A stretch of 64,000 bases of DNA from Clostridiales bacterium (lineage in GTDB: Bacteria; Bacillota; Clostridia; Christensenellales; Aristaeellaceae). The translations under genes were made by a program, and so were the position numbers. Under the pieces are notes generated by a model. It was not told where the DNA came from. It did not search any database and saw only the letters and a list, made by a program, of their open reading frames with translations. The stretch is from contig SFET01000015.1 in NCBI GenBank assembly GCA_004557125.1, positions 1-64,000 of the forward strand. The letters run 5' to 3'. Shown here in pieces: positions 26,848-35,446 of this stretch (positions are counted from its first letter, which is position 1; each line of letters begins with the position of its first letter).

Positions 26848-28158
26848 TCACTGCGGAGGCGCGTTCAGCGCAAACAATCTCTCCTGCGTCGCGACGGTGG
26901 CGTTGCCGGTGGCGGCCTCGCCGATCTTCGCCTGGAAGGCGCTCACGGCGATGCTGGTGTTCGCGCCGTACAGGCCGTCGGGCTTGGCCGCATCTCCCGT
27001 GAGGTAGCCCAGCTCCGCCAGCCGCGCCTGAAGGGAATAGACCGCATTGGTGCGGTAGTTCAGCTTGAGGTCGTAGTAGGTGGACACGTAGTCGTCCATG
27101 CTGGGCAGCATCTGCTCATCGATGGTCAGCTTGTCCCCCACCACATCCTCGTTCAGTCCGAACAGCCTGTTCATGGTCACCAGCTTGTAGCCCTTGCTGC
27201 TGGCCGCCTGAATGAAGGTCTCGAATACCGCCATGGACTTCTCCGTCATGTCGAACTGGTAGATGTTTCCGTTCTCCAGCGTATCGATCAGCTGCTCGGC
27301 GGTCATGCCCTTGTAGGAGTGGGTGTAGCTGGCCACGCCGGCGTAGCCCAGCTTTCTGATGAAGAAGTGGGTGCGCTGGTCGTACTTGCTGTTGTCGTAG
27401 ATCGGCCGGAAGAAGTGCTGCTCGTAATCCTTGCCCACCACGTAGCTGGACGCGATGCTCTGCTTCCACAGTTGAAGCGCCAGCTCGCCGTTGGAGAGCT
27501 TGTACTCGCCCCTGTGGCTGTACGTGTGGTTCTCCAGCTCGTAGCCATAGCTCAGCACGCAGGTGCGAAAGCCGTCGCTCAGCTCCTCCTTCATCAGCGC
27601 CTCGCCGGTGGGAAACAGCGTCAGCATGGCATTGTATTTGCGGGCAATCCCCACGATCTGCGAGAGCACCTCGGGATCGCTGCAGTCGTCCACGGTGATG
27701 GAGATCATCATCTCGTCGTCCGGGGTGCGCAGCGCGCGATCGAAGATGGGCAGGTAGTAATCGCCCGGCAGCGGCGCGGGGATCAGTCGGTTTCCGTCCG
27801 ACGCAGCCGCACCGGCATCGGTGGCAGCGTCGACCGGCTCCGCCGCATCGGTTGCATCCGCAGGTTCGTCCGGCCCATCGGTCTGCACCGGCTCCGGCGT
27901 GACCTCCGCCTGAACGCCTGCGGACTCCAGCTTCGCGCCCAGCACCAGCGGCGCAGACGACGCGTCCTGCGAATCCACGTAGTTGCCATTCTGCGGGAGC
28001 ACCGCCGCACGATCGTCGCCCTGCACGGTCTGGGCAGCGCCGCCGTGGAGCAGAATCCAGACCAGCGCCGCAGCCACCAGAATCAAAACAACAATCAGCG
28101 CAGACAGCACGCCATATCCGCGCCTTCTGCGCATCGCTCTCTTTTCACGACTGGGCAT
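26848..28158 (-). CDS. Polysaccharide deacetylase-like (NodB fold) protein with peptidoglycan-binding domain
   Basis: 436 aa. ATG 28158 follows AGGAG; the 15-residue upstream extension is rejected. A basic N-terminus and one membrane segment (about 14-36) are followed by an Ala/Pro/Asp-rich linker (about 60-130). The NodB domain has SITVDDCSDP (first motif, TVDD for TFDD), ENHTYSHRG (metal HxxxH) and FFRPIYD (RxPY). A C-terminal PG_binding_1 repeat (NAVYSLQARLAELGYLTG...DGLYGANTSIAVSAFQ) targets the wall. It probably deacetylates peptidoglycan or another N-acetylated glycan outside the cell. Confidence 0.85.
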   Translation of the reverse strand: MPSREKRAMRRRRGYGVLSALIVVLILVAAALVWILLHGGAAQTVQGDDRAAVLPQNGNYVDSQDASSAPLVLGAKLESAGVQAEVTPEPVQTDGPDEPADATDAAEPVDAATDAGAAASDGNRLIPAPLPGDYYLPIFDRALRTPDDEMMISITVDDCSDPEVLSQIVGIARKYNAMLTLFPTGEALMKEELSDGFRTCVLSYGYELENHTYSHRGEYKLSNGELALQLWKQSIASSYVVGKDYEQHFFRPIYDNSKYDQRTHFFIRKLGYAGVASYTHSYKGMTAEQLIDTLENGNIYQFDMTEKSMAVFETFIQAASSKGYKLVTMNRLFGLNEDVVGDKLTIDEQMLPSMDDYVSTYYDLKLNYRTNAVYSLQARLAELGYLTGDAAKPDGLYGANTSIAVSAFQAKIGEAATGNATVATQERLFALNAPPQ

Positions 28159-28208
28159 ATATGCAAACTCCTGACTGAGCAATAAGTATGAACAAATCTC
28201 CATTTCTT

Positions 28209-28237
28209 AGTATAACAGATGCGTCACAGTCTTTCAA
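28209..28237 (-). promoter_or_regulatory. Promoter of the NodB-fold gene
   Basis: Minus strand: -35 TTGAAA (28237-28232), spacer 17, -10 TATACT (28214-28209). Confidence 0.75.
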
Positions 28238-28295
28238 GGACATTTCCGGTGCATTCCTGTGACAATCCGATAAAGCGCTCAGCCGGCCGTTCCTC

Positions 28296-29351
28296 TCACA
28301 GCGCCAGCATGGATTCGGGATCCTTTGCCAGGATGTGGGCATTATAATAGAAGGGACTGTGCTCGATCAGGCGGAAGATGCCCGCCAGTGCATCGGCGAG
28401 ATCCTCCCGGGTCGGCCGCTTCGCCGCATATGCAACGCCCACGGCCCGCATGCTTCCGTACACCATGCACAGGCCCGCGCGCACCTGCGCAGGCGTCAGC
28501 CGCTCGTCCACCCAGGGAAGATTCGTATAGAGGAAGTGGTTGGTCAGAATGTTCTCGTACCAGCGCATCCAATCGGGAAAGCGTTCCTCGAAGGCGCGCG
28601 CATCCGCGGAAAAATTTTCCTCCGCATCGGGATTTTCCGCACCGTAGCGGTCAAAGGCGTCCGCCGCAAAGGTCTGAAGCGCGCGGGAATCCTCAGTGAG
28701 GGGCTCCAGTGCGGCCATCAGCGTGCGCAAACCGGTCTCCCTCGCGCCCGGATCCACCCCATAGCCCACGTCGCCCGCAATCGCGCCGCAAATCTTTCCG
28801 ATCCGCTCGTTCAGCGCATCGTCGCCGCCCTGCAGCATCTCCACTGTCTGCTTTCCCAGGTTCAGCATCTCACCGTCGGCATGGGCCTCGATTTCCCATC
28901 GGGCGTCCATCTCCACAAAGCGCAGCTGCAACCGTTCCGGACGCATCAGGCTCTCCACCACCGCCTCGCAGCTGTTGGAGCACACCGCCTCCTGCAGACT
29001 TCCCTCGCGCTTGAGGCAGCGGGGATACATGCGGCAGATCTCCGGGAGAACCGCCTCACCCAGGTCCCGCTGGATCATGCACAGGCCGTCCTCCGCGCGC
29101 AGCGGGCATTCCCCCAGCCAGTTGGGCGAAATCAGCCGGTAGCGCTCGGGAGACGGCTCCCTCGGAACCCGGAACGCGCACTCCAGGCGGCGGTGAATCT
29201 CCTCCGGGCACTCCATGCCGATCAGGCGGAAGTACTCCTCCATTCCCACGGCGATGTCCCAGCCGTTGCAGCAGCAGTTGCGGCACGCGCCGCACTTGCA
29301 CTTGAAGCCCTCGTAATAATCCGGTTGCAGCCACAGTTGTTTGTCTTGCAA
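28296..29351 (-). CDS. FliB-like lysine-N-methylase (Fe-S cysteine protein)
   Basis: 351 aa from a TTG at 29351. An upstream in-frame GTG (29405) lies over the -10 box, so it cannot be translated from that promoter. The N-terminal cysteine motif CKCGACRNCCCNGWD and later clusters (GECPLRAEDGLCMI, EICRMYPRCLK, VCSNSCEAVVESL) match the flagellin lysine-N-methylase FliB family (YkgJ-like cysteine cluster). FliB methylates surface lysines of flagellin in enterobacteria. No flagellar gene is in this window, and clostridial homologues probably have other protein targets. A TTG start is moderately sure. Confidence 0.75.
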   Translation of the reverse strand: MQDKQLWLQPDYYEGFKCKCGACRNCCCNGWDIAVGMEEYFRLIGMECPEEIHRRLECAFRVPREPSPERYRLISPNWLGECPLRAEDGLCMIQRDLGEAVLPEICRMYPRCLKREGSLQEAVCSNSCEAVVESLMRPERLQLRFVEMDARWEIEAHADGEMLNLGKQTVEMLQGGDDALNERIGKICGAIAGDVGYGVDPGARETGLRTLMAALEPLTEDSRALQTFAADAFDRYGAENPDAEENFSADARAFEERFPDWMRWYENILTNHFLYTNLPWVDERLTPAQVRAGLCMVYGSMRAVGVAYAAKRPTREDLADALAGIFRLIEHSPFYYNAHILAKDPESMLAL

Positions 29352-29390
29352 GACGCATCGCTCTCCCTGTATTTGGTTTTGAACGGGAGG

Positions 29391-29418
29391 ATTATAGCAT
29401 CTCACTGCATCGATTCAA
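29391..29418 (-). promoter_or_regulatory. Promoter of the FliB-like gene
   Basis: Minus strand: -35 TTGAAT (29418-29413), spacer 16, consensus -10 TATAAT (29396-29391). This position excludes the upstream GTG as a start. Confidence 0.72.
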
Positions 29419-29482
29419 TTAAGAAAAAGCGGCAAAACCGGAAATTCTTTCGGTTTGCCGTTAAAAGTTCCGCATGATTCTG

Positions 29483-29941
29483 TTATCCGTTCTGATGGGT
29501 GGTCTGCTTTTCCGCCAGAAACCGCTTCAGGCGGTCGATGGCCTCCTGCTGCTTGGTAATGAGGAAGGACGCGATGCCCTGGGCCTGCGCGTCCGCGTCC
29601 GGGTTGGAGTTGCGCGCCTTGGTCAGCTCCACCACGCCCATGGTCGCGCCCTGGATCACGATGTCCGCGATGTGGGCGGCCGAGCGGTCCGCCAGGGTGT
29701 TGATCTGCATGCCCATCCACAGCCCCGCCCGGGCGGCCGGTCCGGTGTGCCGGGGCATGACGCCCTGCATCAGCAGCAGGTTCTGTGCATCCCGCATGGC
29801 GTCGAAGTAACTCTGCCGCTCCAGGATCAGCTCCTGGCGCATCTCGTTGTCCGCGGTGCGGTTGAGCAGCTGATCGCAGGCCTCCACGCCCATGCGGCCG
29901 TTCTCCTCGATGGCCTGCAGCAGCTTCTGCGTGGGATTCAT
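29483..29941 (-). CDS. Small all-helical, ferritin-like-fold protein, unknown function
   Basis: 152 aa. ATG 29941 follows GGAGG. It is predicted nearly all helical in about four to five amphipathic helices, with a pattern suggestive of a ferritin-like bundle (ELILERQSYFDAMRDAQNLLLMQG, ADIVIQGATMGVVELTKARN, FLITKQQEAIDRLKRFLAEKQ). No complete di-iron ExxH pair is visible, so metal binding is doubtful. It is divergent from the two-component system genes. I cannot name a family with confidence. Confidence 0.6.
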   Translation of the reverse strand: MNPTQKLLQAIEENGRMGVEACDQLLNRTADNEMRQELILERQSYFDAMRDAQNLLLMQGVMPRHTGPAARAGLWMGMQINTLADRSAAHIADIVIQGATMGVVELTKARNSNPDADAQAQGIASFLITKQQEAIDRLKRFLAEKQTTHQNG

Positions 29942-30065
29942 ATATACATCGCCTCCGTTTCTCGATTGCGCACATATTCTTGCCGCGTTTCGGAGAAAAT
30001 ATGCCGGAGTTTCGCAAGCAATATCCTGTCGAATTTGAAGAAAATAAGGCTTCTTGCAAGAAAGG

Positions 30066-30094
30066 TTGCATAAGTTGCATTTCATGTATATAAT
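30066..30094 (+). promoter_or_regulatory. Promoter of the two-component system operon
   Basis: -35 TTGCAT (30066-30071), spacer 17, consensus -10 TATAAT (30089-30094). Confidence 0.75.
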
Positions 30095-30126
30095 AAATGT
30101 ACAAATGTGAAAATTGGGGTGGTTTC

Positions 30127-30822
30127 ATGTCCATGTATCCTCTTATTCTGATCGCAGACGACGATCCGGTGGTTCATGAGTCCCTGGGCCTGTATCTGGG
30201 CAGCGAGGGCTATGAGCACCAGAGCGCGTATGACGGCCAGCAGGCGCTCGAGATGTTCGAGAGCCTCCATCCCGATCTGATGGTGCTGGATCTGATGATG
30301 CCGAAGGTCTCCGGCCTGGACGTGTGCCGGCAGATCCGCCAGAACAGCTCCATGCCCATCATCATGCTTACCGCCAAGGGCGAGGAGATCGACCGCATCC
30401 TGGGCCTGGAGCTGGGTGCGGACGACTACATCGTCAAGCCCTTCTCCCCCCGCGAGGTGCTGGCCCGCATCAAGGCGGTGCTGCGGCGCTTCAGCGAGAA
30501 GACCGGCGACGAGGACTCCTCCATCATCCGCCTGCCGCAGCTGGAGATCAGCCTGGAGAACTACCAGGTGAAGGCCGCCGGCAAGGTGATTCCCTGCACG
30601 CCCAAGGAGGTCGAGATCCTGCACATGCTGTGCTCCAACGTGGGCCAGGTGTTCAGCCGCGAACAGATCCTCTCCCGCGTATGGGGCTACGATTATTTCG
30701 GAGATACCCGCACCGTGGACGCCCACATCAAGCGCATCCGCCAGAAGCTGCCCCAGGAGAACGTGCCGTGGGCGCTCAAGACGGTCTATGGCGTGGGGTA
30801 TCGCTTTGAGGTCAACGCATAA
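30127..30822 (+). CDS. OmpR/PhoB family response regulator
   Basis: 231 aa. Receiver domain 1-120 has the acidic pair in ADDDPVV, phospho-acceptor Asp in DLMVLDLMMPK, Thr/Lys positions in MLTAKGEE and IVKPFSPREVLARI. The C-terminal winged helix contains TPKEVEILHMLCSNVGQVFSREQILSRVWGYDYFGDTRTVDAHIKRIRQKL, split by the recognition helix. Closest in style to PhoP/WalR-type regulators of Firmicutes. It overlaps the kinase start by one base (TAATG), so the two proteins are a co-translated pair. Confidence 0.95.
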   Translation: MSMYPLILIADDDPVVHESLGLYLGSEGYEHQSAYDGQQALEMFESLHPDLMVLDLMMPKVSGLDVCRQIRQNSSMPIIMLTAKGEEIDRILGLELGADDYIVKPFSPREVLARIKAVLRRFSEKTGDEDSSIIRLPQLEISLENYQVKAAGKVIPCTPKEVEILHMLCSNVGQVFSREQILSRVWGYDYFGDTRTVDAHIKRIRQKLPQENVPWALKTVYGVGYRFEVNA

Positions 30823-32309
30823 TGAAGCAGTTTCGTTTTCTTCCGGGGAGCCGCCTGAGCGGCGGTGGCGCGGACGAATCGAAGCCCGCTCCCCGAAAGA
30901 ACAGTCACAGCGTGCTGATCCAGCGCGCTGTGCTCTTTACCGCCCTGGATTTCCTCGCGGCAGTGATCATCGGTTCGCCGGTGTTCCATCTGGCCGACGC
31001 ACTCGGCGCCGGTCGCTTTGCTTCGCTCATCGGCCTGCTGGCGGGCTTCATCGCCGCCTGCGCCGCCGCGTGGCCGCTAAGCAAGTGGATTCTGATGAAG
31101 AGCGTCCGCCAGATTTCGTCCCTGCGGGACGTTGCTGTGAAGGTCTCCGGCGGCGACTTCGACGCCCATGCCGACGAGGACATGCCCGGCGAGCTGGGCG
31201 AACTGGCCCGGGCGCTGAACAACCTTTCGTATCAGCTCTCCCGCAACATGTACATGCTCATCGTGGAGCGCAATCGCCTGAAGAACATGCTCAACGGCCT
31301 GTCGGAGGGCATCATTGCCATCGACGCCCAGGGCCTGATCACCCACATCAACCCCGCCATCGAGGGCATGTTCGAGCAGAAGCGGGTGTCCGTGGGCCTG
31401 CCCGATCCCCGCATGAAGTACGTGCCGGACAAGTCCGTCTGGGACGATTTCGACGCGGTGCTGCACTCCGGCGAACCCACCACCCGCAACTTCAACAGCC
31501 GCGACAGCATCATCCGCCTGACGATCACGCCCATCGTGGACGAGATTGGCGCCATCGCCGGCGCGGTGGGCCTGTTCAGCGACGTGACCCAGATGGAGCG
31601 CCTGGAGCGCACCCGCCGGGAGTACGTGTCCAACGTGTCCCACGAGCTGCGCACGCCGCTAACCGCGGTTCGCGCGCTGGTGGAGCCGCTGAAGGAGGGC
31701 ATGGTCACCAAGGAAGAGGATCGCATGCGCTACTACGACATCATCCTGCGGGAGGTCATGCGCCTGTCGAGACTCATCAACGACCAGCTGGAGCTCTCGC
31801 GCCTGCAGAGCGGCGGCGTGGCCATCGAAAAGAGACGCATACAGCTGGACGATCTGATCTACGACGTGTGCGACCGCTACCACTCCATCGCGGAGGAGCA
31901 CGGCCTGAAGCTCAACATCGAGAGCGACCTCAGCGGCTGCCCCAGCGTCTGGGCCAACGCCGACCGCGTGGAGCAGATGTTCATCATCCTGCTGGACAAC
32001 GCCATAAAATATACCGAGGCCGGCAGCGTGAACGTCAAGGTGGACTGGGACGAGGAGAAGGTCGTCATCACCGTGCGGGACACCGGCATCGGCATCTCCC
32101 AGGAGGACCTGCCCTACGTGTTCGACCGCTTCTACAAGGTGGACAAGGCCCACAGCGGCAAGGGCAGCGGACTGGGCCTCTCCATCGCCAAGGAGCTGCT
32201 GAACCGCATGGATGAGCAGATCTGGGTGGAGAGCGAAAAGGGCGTGGGCAGCGCCTTCAGCTTCACCGTGCACCGCAACCCGCCCGCATCGGCGGAACAG
32301 GCAAGCTGA
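30822..32309 (+). CDS. Sensor histidine kinase (PhoR/WalK-type, HAMP-PAS)
   Basis: 495 aa. There are two membrane segments (about 40-85) with almost no extracytoplasmic loop, then HAMP (about 90-140), a PAS domain (about 150-260), the HisKA site VSNVSHELRTPLTAVRALVEPL, and the ATPase boxes N (LLDNAIKYTEAG), G1 (RDTGIGISQEDLPYVFDRFY) and G2 (GKGSGLGLSIAKELL). The tiny outer loop suggests sensing within the membrane or through the PAS domain, as in WalK-like or intramembrane kinases, rather than an external ligand domain. Confidence 0.95.
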   Translation: MKQFRFLPGSRLSGGGADESKPAPRKNSHSVLIQRAVLFTALDFLAAVIIGSPVFHLADALGAGRFASLIGLLAGFIAACAAAWPLSKWILMKSVRQISSLRDVAVKVSGGDFDAHADEDMPGELGELARALNNLSYQLSRNMYMLIVERNRLKNMLNGLSEGIIAIDAQGLITHINPAIEGMFEQKRVSVGLPDPRMKYVPDKSVWDDFDAVLHSGEPTTRNFNSRDSIIRLTITPIVDEIGAIAGAVGLFSDVTQMERLERTRREYVSNVSHELRTPLTAVRALVEPLKEGMVTKEEDRMRYYDIILREVMRLSRLINDQLELSRLQSGGVAIEKRRIQLDDLIYDVCDRYHSIAEEHGLKLNIESDLSGCPSVWANADRVEQMFIILLDNAIKYTEAGSVNVKVDWDEEKVVITVRDTGIGISQEDLPYVFDRFYKVDKAHSGKGSGLGLSIAKELLNRMDEQIWVESEKGVGSAFSFTVHRNPPASAEQAS

Positions 32310-32327
32310 GACCGGAGGACAAAATAT

Positions 32328-32858
32328 ATGAAGAAATTTCTGATCGTCGTGGACATGCAGAGGGACTTTGTGGACGGCGCGCTGGGCACGAGCGAGGCCC
32401 AGGGAATCGTGGAAAACGTGGCGCGCAAGATCGAAACTTTCGACGGCGAAATCATCGTCACCTACGACACCCACGGAGAGGATTACATGCAGACCGCCGA
32501 GGGCCGAAAGCTGCCCGTGCCCCACTGCATACGGAACACCCCCGGCTGGCAGCTCGACGCGCGCGTGGAGGCTGCGCTGGCGGGCAGGGAGTGCACCCGC
32601 ATCGAAAAGCCCACCTTCGGCTCGGTGAAGCTGGCGCACATGCTGGGCGAGCTGGCGGAGGGCGAGGACTTCACTGCGGAGTTCGTCGGCCTGTGCACCG
32701 ACATCTGCGTGGTGAGCAACGCGCTGCTGGTGAAGGCCGCCTATCCCGAGATGGAGCTTTATGTGGACGCGAGCTGCTGCGCAGGCGTGACCCCCGCAAC
32801 CCATCAGGCCGCGCTGACGACCATGAAGAGCTGTCAGATCAATGTGATTGGTGAATAA
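32328..32858 (+). CDS. Isochorismatase-fold cysteine hydrolase (nicotinamidase-like)
   Basis: 176 aa. The catalytic triad is visible: Asp in VVDMQRDFVDG (residue 9), Lys in IEKPTFGS, Cys in GLCTDICVVSNA. The metal-site pair DTHGEDY and LPVPHCI resembles nicotinamidases (PncA), although shorter and with Asp/His spacing that could suit other amidases. The most likely role is nicotinamide or ureido-amide hydrolysis in NAD salvage. It lies 18 bases after the kinase stop and is followed by a strong terminator, so it is cotranscribed with the two-component system. Confidence 0.85.
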   Translation: MKKFLIVVDMQRDFVDGALGTSEAQGIVENVARKIETFDGEIIVTYDTHGEDYMQTAEGRKLPVPHCIRNTPGWQLDARVEAALAGRECTRIEKPTFGSVKLAHMLGELAEGEDFTAEFVGLCTDICVVSNALLVKAAYPEMELYVDASCCAGVTPATHQAALTTMKSCQINVIGE

Positions 32859-32861
32859 GAT

Positions 32862-32907
32862 AAAATGCCCGCGATCAGCGCGTATGACTGATCGCGGGCA
32901 TTTTTTT
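32862..32907 (+). terminator. Strong intrinsic terminator
   Basis: A 14-bp or longer stem, ATGCCCGCGATCAG paired with CTGATCGCGGGCAT, is followed by a T tract (32901-32907). It ends the two-component/hydrolase operon. Confidence 0.93.
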
Positions 32908-32912
32908 CGTAG

Positions 32913-32934
32913 GGCGGGATGCCCTCATCCCGCC
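32913..32934. repeat. Family C palindrome
   Basis: GGCGGGATG-CCCT-CATCCCGCC, a near-perfect palindrome also found at 13980-14001 and, imperfectly, at 24356-24378. It is followed by a GC-rich CTCCGTCACGGCTGCGCC stretch of a kind seen in many gut Clostridia. Confidence 0.75.
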
Positions 32935-33040
32935 GCATAGACAACCCCTCCGTCACGGCTGCGCCGCGACACCTCCCCTTACACAGGGGGACAGGTAGAT
33001 GTGGTGGGATTGTACATGGAAGTCCGGCTTATCCTACTAT

Positions 33041-33150
33041 AAAAATTTCAGGGCGCACATTGTGCGCCCTATATTGGGATTCTCAAGGGTCAATGACCCT
33101 TGAGCAGGGGTTTCAGGGGGCGGCGCCCCCTGAGCGTCCTCTGGGCGGCG
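33041..33150. repeat. Family A three-hairpin repeat, single module (downstream of cysE)
   Basis: Reading left to right: AGGGCGCACA/TGTGCGCCCT, CAAGGGTCA/TGACCCTTG, and CAGGGGGCG/CGCCCCCTG with a tail. This is the reverse of the copy at 24184-24277. It sits just after the 3' end of cysE (33163) and likely serves as its transcript end. Confidence 0.82.
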
Positions 33151-33162
33151 CCCCCTGGAATC

Positions 33163-34026
33163 TCACTTCTCGCAATTGTTCCTGGGCGGGGCCATATCCC
33201 GCGTAACCCTGGCGTTCTTTTCCACGGGCCAGGTGATGAAGGTATTGCCGCCGATCACCGCGCCCTCGCCGATCACGGTATCGCCGCCGAGAATGGTGGC
33301 GTTGGCATAGATGGTCACCCGATCCTCGATGGTGGGGTGGCGCTTCTTGCCGGAGAGCATCTGTCCGTTGCGGGTGGAGAGCGCGCCCAGGGTCACGCCC
33401 TGGTAGAGCTTGACGTGCGCGCCGATCTCGGTGGTCTCGCCGATGACGATGCCGGTGCCGTGGTCGATAAAGAAGTATTCGCCGATCTGCGCGCCGGCGT
33501 TGATGTCGATGCCGGTCAGGCTGTGGGCGTACTCCGTCATGATGCGCGGAATGAAGGGGACCTTCTTCCGGTACAGCTCGTGGGCCACGCGGTAGACGAA
33601 GATCGCAAACAGGCCCGGATAGCTGAAGATCACCTCCGCGCGACTCTGCGCCGCCGGATCGCCCTCAAACTCCGCCTCCACGTCCTTCACCAGCATGCGC
33701 TGGATGTCGGGAATCTGCGAAAAGAATTCCCCGCACAGCTGCTGTGCGCGCGCCTTGACCGCCTCCGCGTCCGAATTTCCGTAGGAGAAGGCCAGCTTCA
33801 GCTGGGCATAGAGCATGTTCCAGATCCGGTTCAGCGTGTAGCCGAGGAAGTAATCGTCGCTCTCGTCGCTGAAGTAGCCCGGAAACATCACCTTGCGCAG
33901 CTCCTCGATCAGCAGGATGATCTGATCCCGCTGGGGCATCTGCCGCTTGGGTCCTCTGGCAAAGATCTCCTCCTGTGCACAGGTTCGGGAAATCTCCCGC
34001 ACGACCTCAGATATCTTCTGCTGCAT
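33163..34026 (-). CDS. cysE: Serine O-acetyltransferase (CysE)
   Basis: 287 aa, with the long N-terminal helical domain (about 1-150) and a C-terminal left-handed beta-helix of hexapeptide repeats (IGEYFFIDHGTGIVIGETTEIG, VTLGALSTR, PTIEDRVTIYANATILGGDTVIGEGAVIGG). The active-site His and Asp of the serine site are in IDHGTG, and AYLDVG-like acetyl-CoA contacts lie in the helix. It makes O-acetylserine for cysteine synthesis. It is 82 bases downstream of mnmE on the same strand; cysK is not in the window. Confidence 0.93.
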   Translation of the reverse strand: MQQKISEVVREISRTCAQEEIFARGPKRQMPQRDQIILLIEELRKVMFPGYFSDESDDYFLGYTLNRIWNMLYAQLKLAFSYGNSDAEAVKARAQQLCGEFFSQIPDIQRMLVKDVEAEFEGDPAAQSRAEVIFSYPGLFAIFVYRVAHELYRKKVPFIPRIMTEYAHSLTGIDINAGAQIGEYFFIDHGTGIVIGETTEIGAHVKLYQGVTLGALSTRNGQMLSGKKRHPTIEDRVTIYANATILGGDTVIGEGAVIGGNTFITWPVEKNARVTRDMAPPRNNCEK

Positions 34027-34108
34027 CTGTCCTGTTCTCCGCCCTTTCCCAAATGAATCGTCCTACTGTATATGCGCAGGGCACACACGTCTTTCCAAAC
34101 AATACCGC

Positions 34109-35446
34109 CTATTTTCCCACGCAGAAATCCCGGAATACCCGGTCGATGACCTCCTCGGAGGCATTCTCGCCGGTGATCTCGCAGAGCGCTTCCAGCGCCT
34201 CGCGCAGGTCGATTTCGACCATGTCCAGCGCAAGCCCCGCGTCGATGGCCGCCGCCGCCCGCTTCAGCGCCTCCACGGCCCGCCGGGCAAGCTCGATGTG
34301 CCGCTGCTGGGTCATGCGATCCTCCATGCCGCCCGCAAGCTGCACCCTTTCCTCCATGCGCCGCACCAGTTCATTGATGCCCGTGCCCTCCGCCGCGCTG
34401 ATCTCCAGCGCACCGGGCAGGGATATTTGCATGGGCAGGTCGGTCTTGTTCACGCACACGATGAAGCGTTCGTCGTCTTTCGCCTGCGCAAGCAGCGCCG
34501 CGTCCTCGTCCGTAAGTTCCTGCGAGCCGTCCAGCACCACCAGCACCACGTCCGCCGTCTCCACGGCCCGCCGCGCGCGCTCCACGCCGATTCGCTCCAC
34601 GGGGTCGTCGGTGTCGCGCTGGCCCGCCGTGTCGGACAGCTCCGCCGCGATGCCGCCCAGCGTGATGCGCTCGGTGAGCACGTCCCGGGTGGTGCCCGGC
34701 ACGCTGGTCACGATGGCCCGCTCCTGATTGAGCAGCGCGTTCATCAGCGACGACTTGCCCACGTTGGGCCGCCCCGCCAGCACGATGCTCGCGCCCTCGC
34801 GGAGCAGCTTCGCGCCGCGGGGATCGCAGCGCGCTTCGATGGCCGCGATGATCCCCTCGATGCCCGCGCGCACGCGCTGGGCCGCGTCAACTTCCTCCAC
34901 CTCGTCGGGGAAGTCGGTACAGGCCTCGATCAGCGCCATGAGCGCCTTCAGTTTCTCGCCGGCCCCGCGCACAAAGCCCGAAACGCCGCCCTCCAGTTGC
35001 CGCAGCGACGCACGCGCCGCCGCCTCGGAGTTCGCGCCGATCAGGTTCATCACGGCCTCTGCGCGGCTCAGATCGATGCGGCCGTTCAGGAATGCCCGCC
35101 GGGTGAATTCGCCCGGCTCAGCGGCTCTGGCGCCCGCCTGGAGCACGCGTTCGAGCACCCGCCGCGCACACACGCCGCCGCCGTGGCACTGGATCTCGAA
35201 CATGTCCTCGCGGGTGTAGGTCCTGGGTGCAGCATAGTACACCGCCATGACCTCGTCCAGATCATTGCCGTACGCATCCACCGCGTGTCCGTACATCATG
35301 CGGTGGGACTCGATTGCGCGCGCCCTGGCAGGACGGAAGCATTCTTCCAGAATGCGCCGCGCATCGCCGCCGCTGACCCGAACGATGGCGATGCCGCCCT
35401 CGCCGGGCGCGGTAGCGATGGCGCCGATGGTCTGCTTGTCCATCAT
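34109..35446 (-). CDS. mnmE: tRNA modification GTPase MnmE
   Basis: 445 aa. Start ATG 35446 (MMDKQTIGAIATAPGEGGIAIVRVSG) overlaps the dnaN stop by four bases, and the frame above it belongs to dnaN sequence. It has an N-terminal folate-binding domain (to about 115), then the G domain: G1 GRPNVGKSSLMN, G3 DTAGQRDT, G4 NKTD, and the C-terminal catalytic motif FCVGK. It works with MnmG on the wobble uridine of tRNAs (cmnm5U34). mnmG, usually adjacent, is not here; the dnaN neighbourhood replaces the usual rpmH-rnpA-mnmE order. Confidence 0.95.
   Translation of the reverse strand: MMDKQTIGAIATAPGEGGIAIVRVSGGDARRILEECFRPARARAIESHRMMYGHAVDAYGNDLDEVMAVYYAAPRTYTREDMFEIQCHGGGVCARRVLERVLQAGARAAEPGEFTRRAFLNGRIDLSRAEAVMNLIGANSEAAARASLRQLEGGVSGFVRGAGEKLKALMALIEACTDFPDEVEEVDAAQRVRAGIEGIIAAIEARCDPRGAKLLREGASIVLAGRPNVGKSSLMNALLNQERAIVTSVPGTTRDVLTERITLGGIAAELSDTAGQRDTDDPVERIGVERARRAVETADVVLVVLDGSQELTDEDAALLAQAKDDERFIVCVNKTDLPMQISLPGALEISAAEGTGINELVRRMEERVQLAGGMEDRMTQQRHIELARRAVEALKRAAAAIDAGLALDMVEIDLREALEALCEITGENASEEVIDRVFRDFCVGK

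Noticed and set aside
28351..29405. GTG at 29405 as the start of the FliB-like gene
   Set aside because: It lies over the promoter's -10 box, so the mRNA would begin downstream of it; TTG 29351 is preferred.
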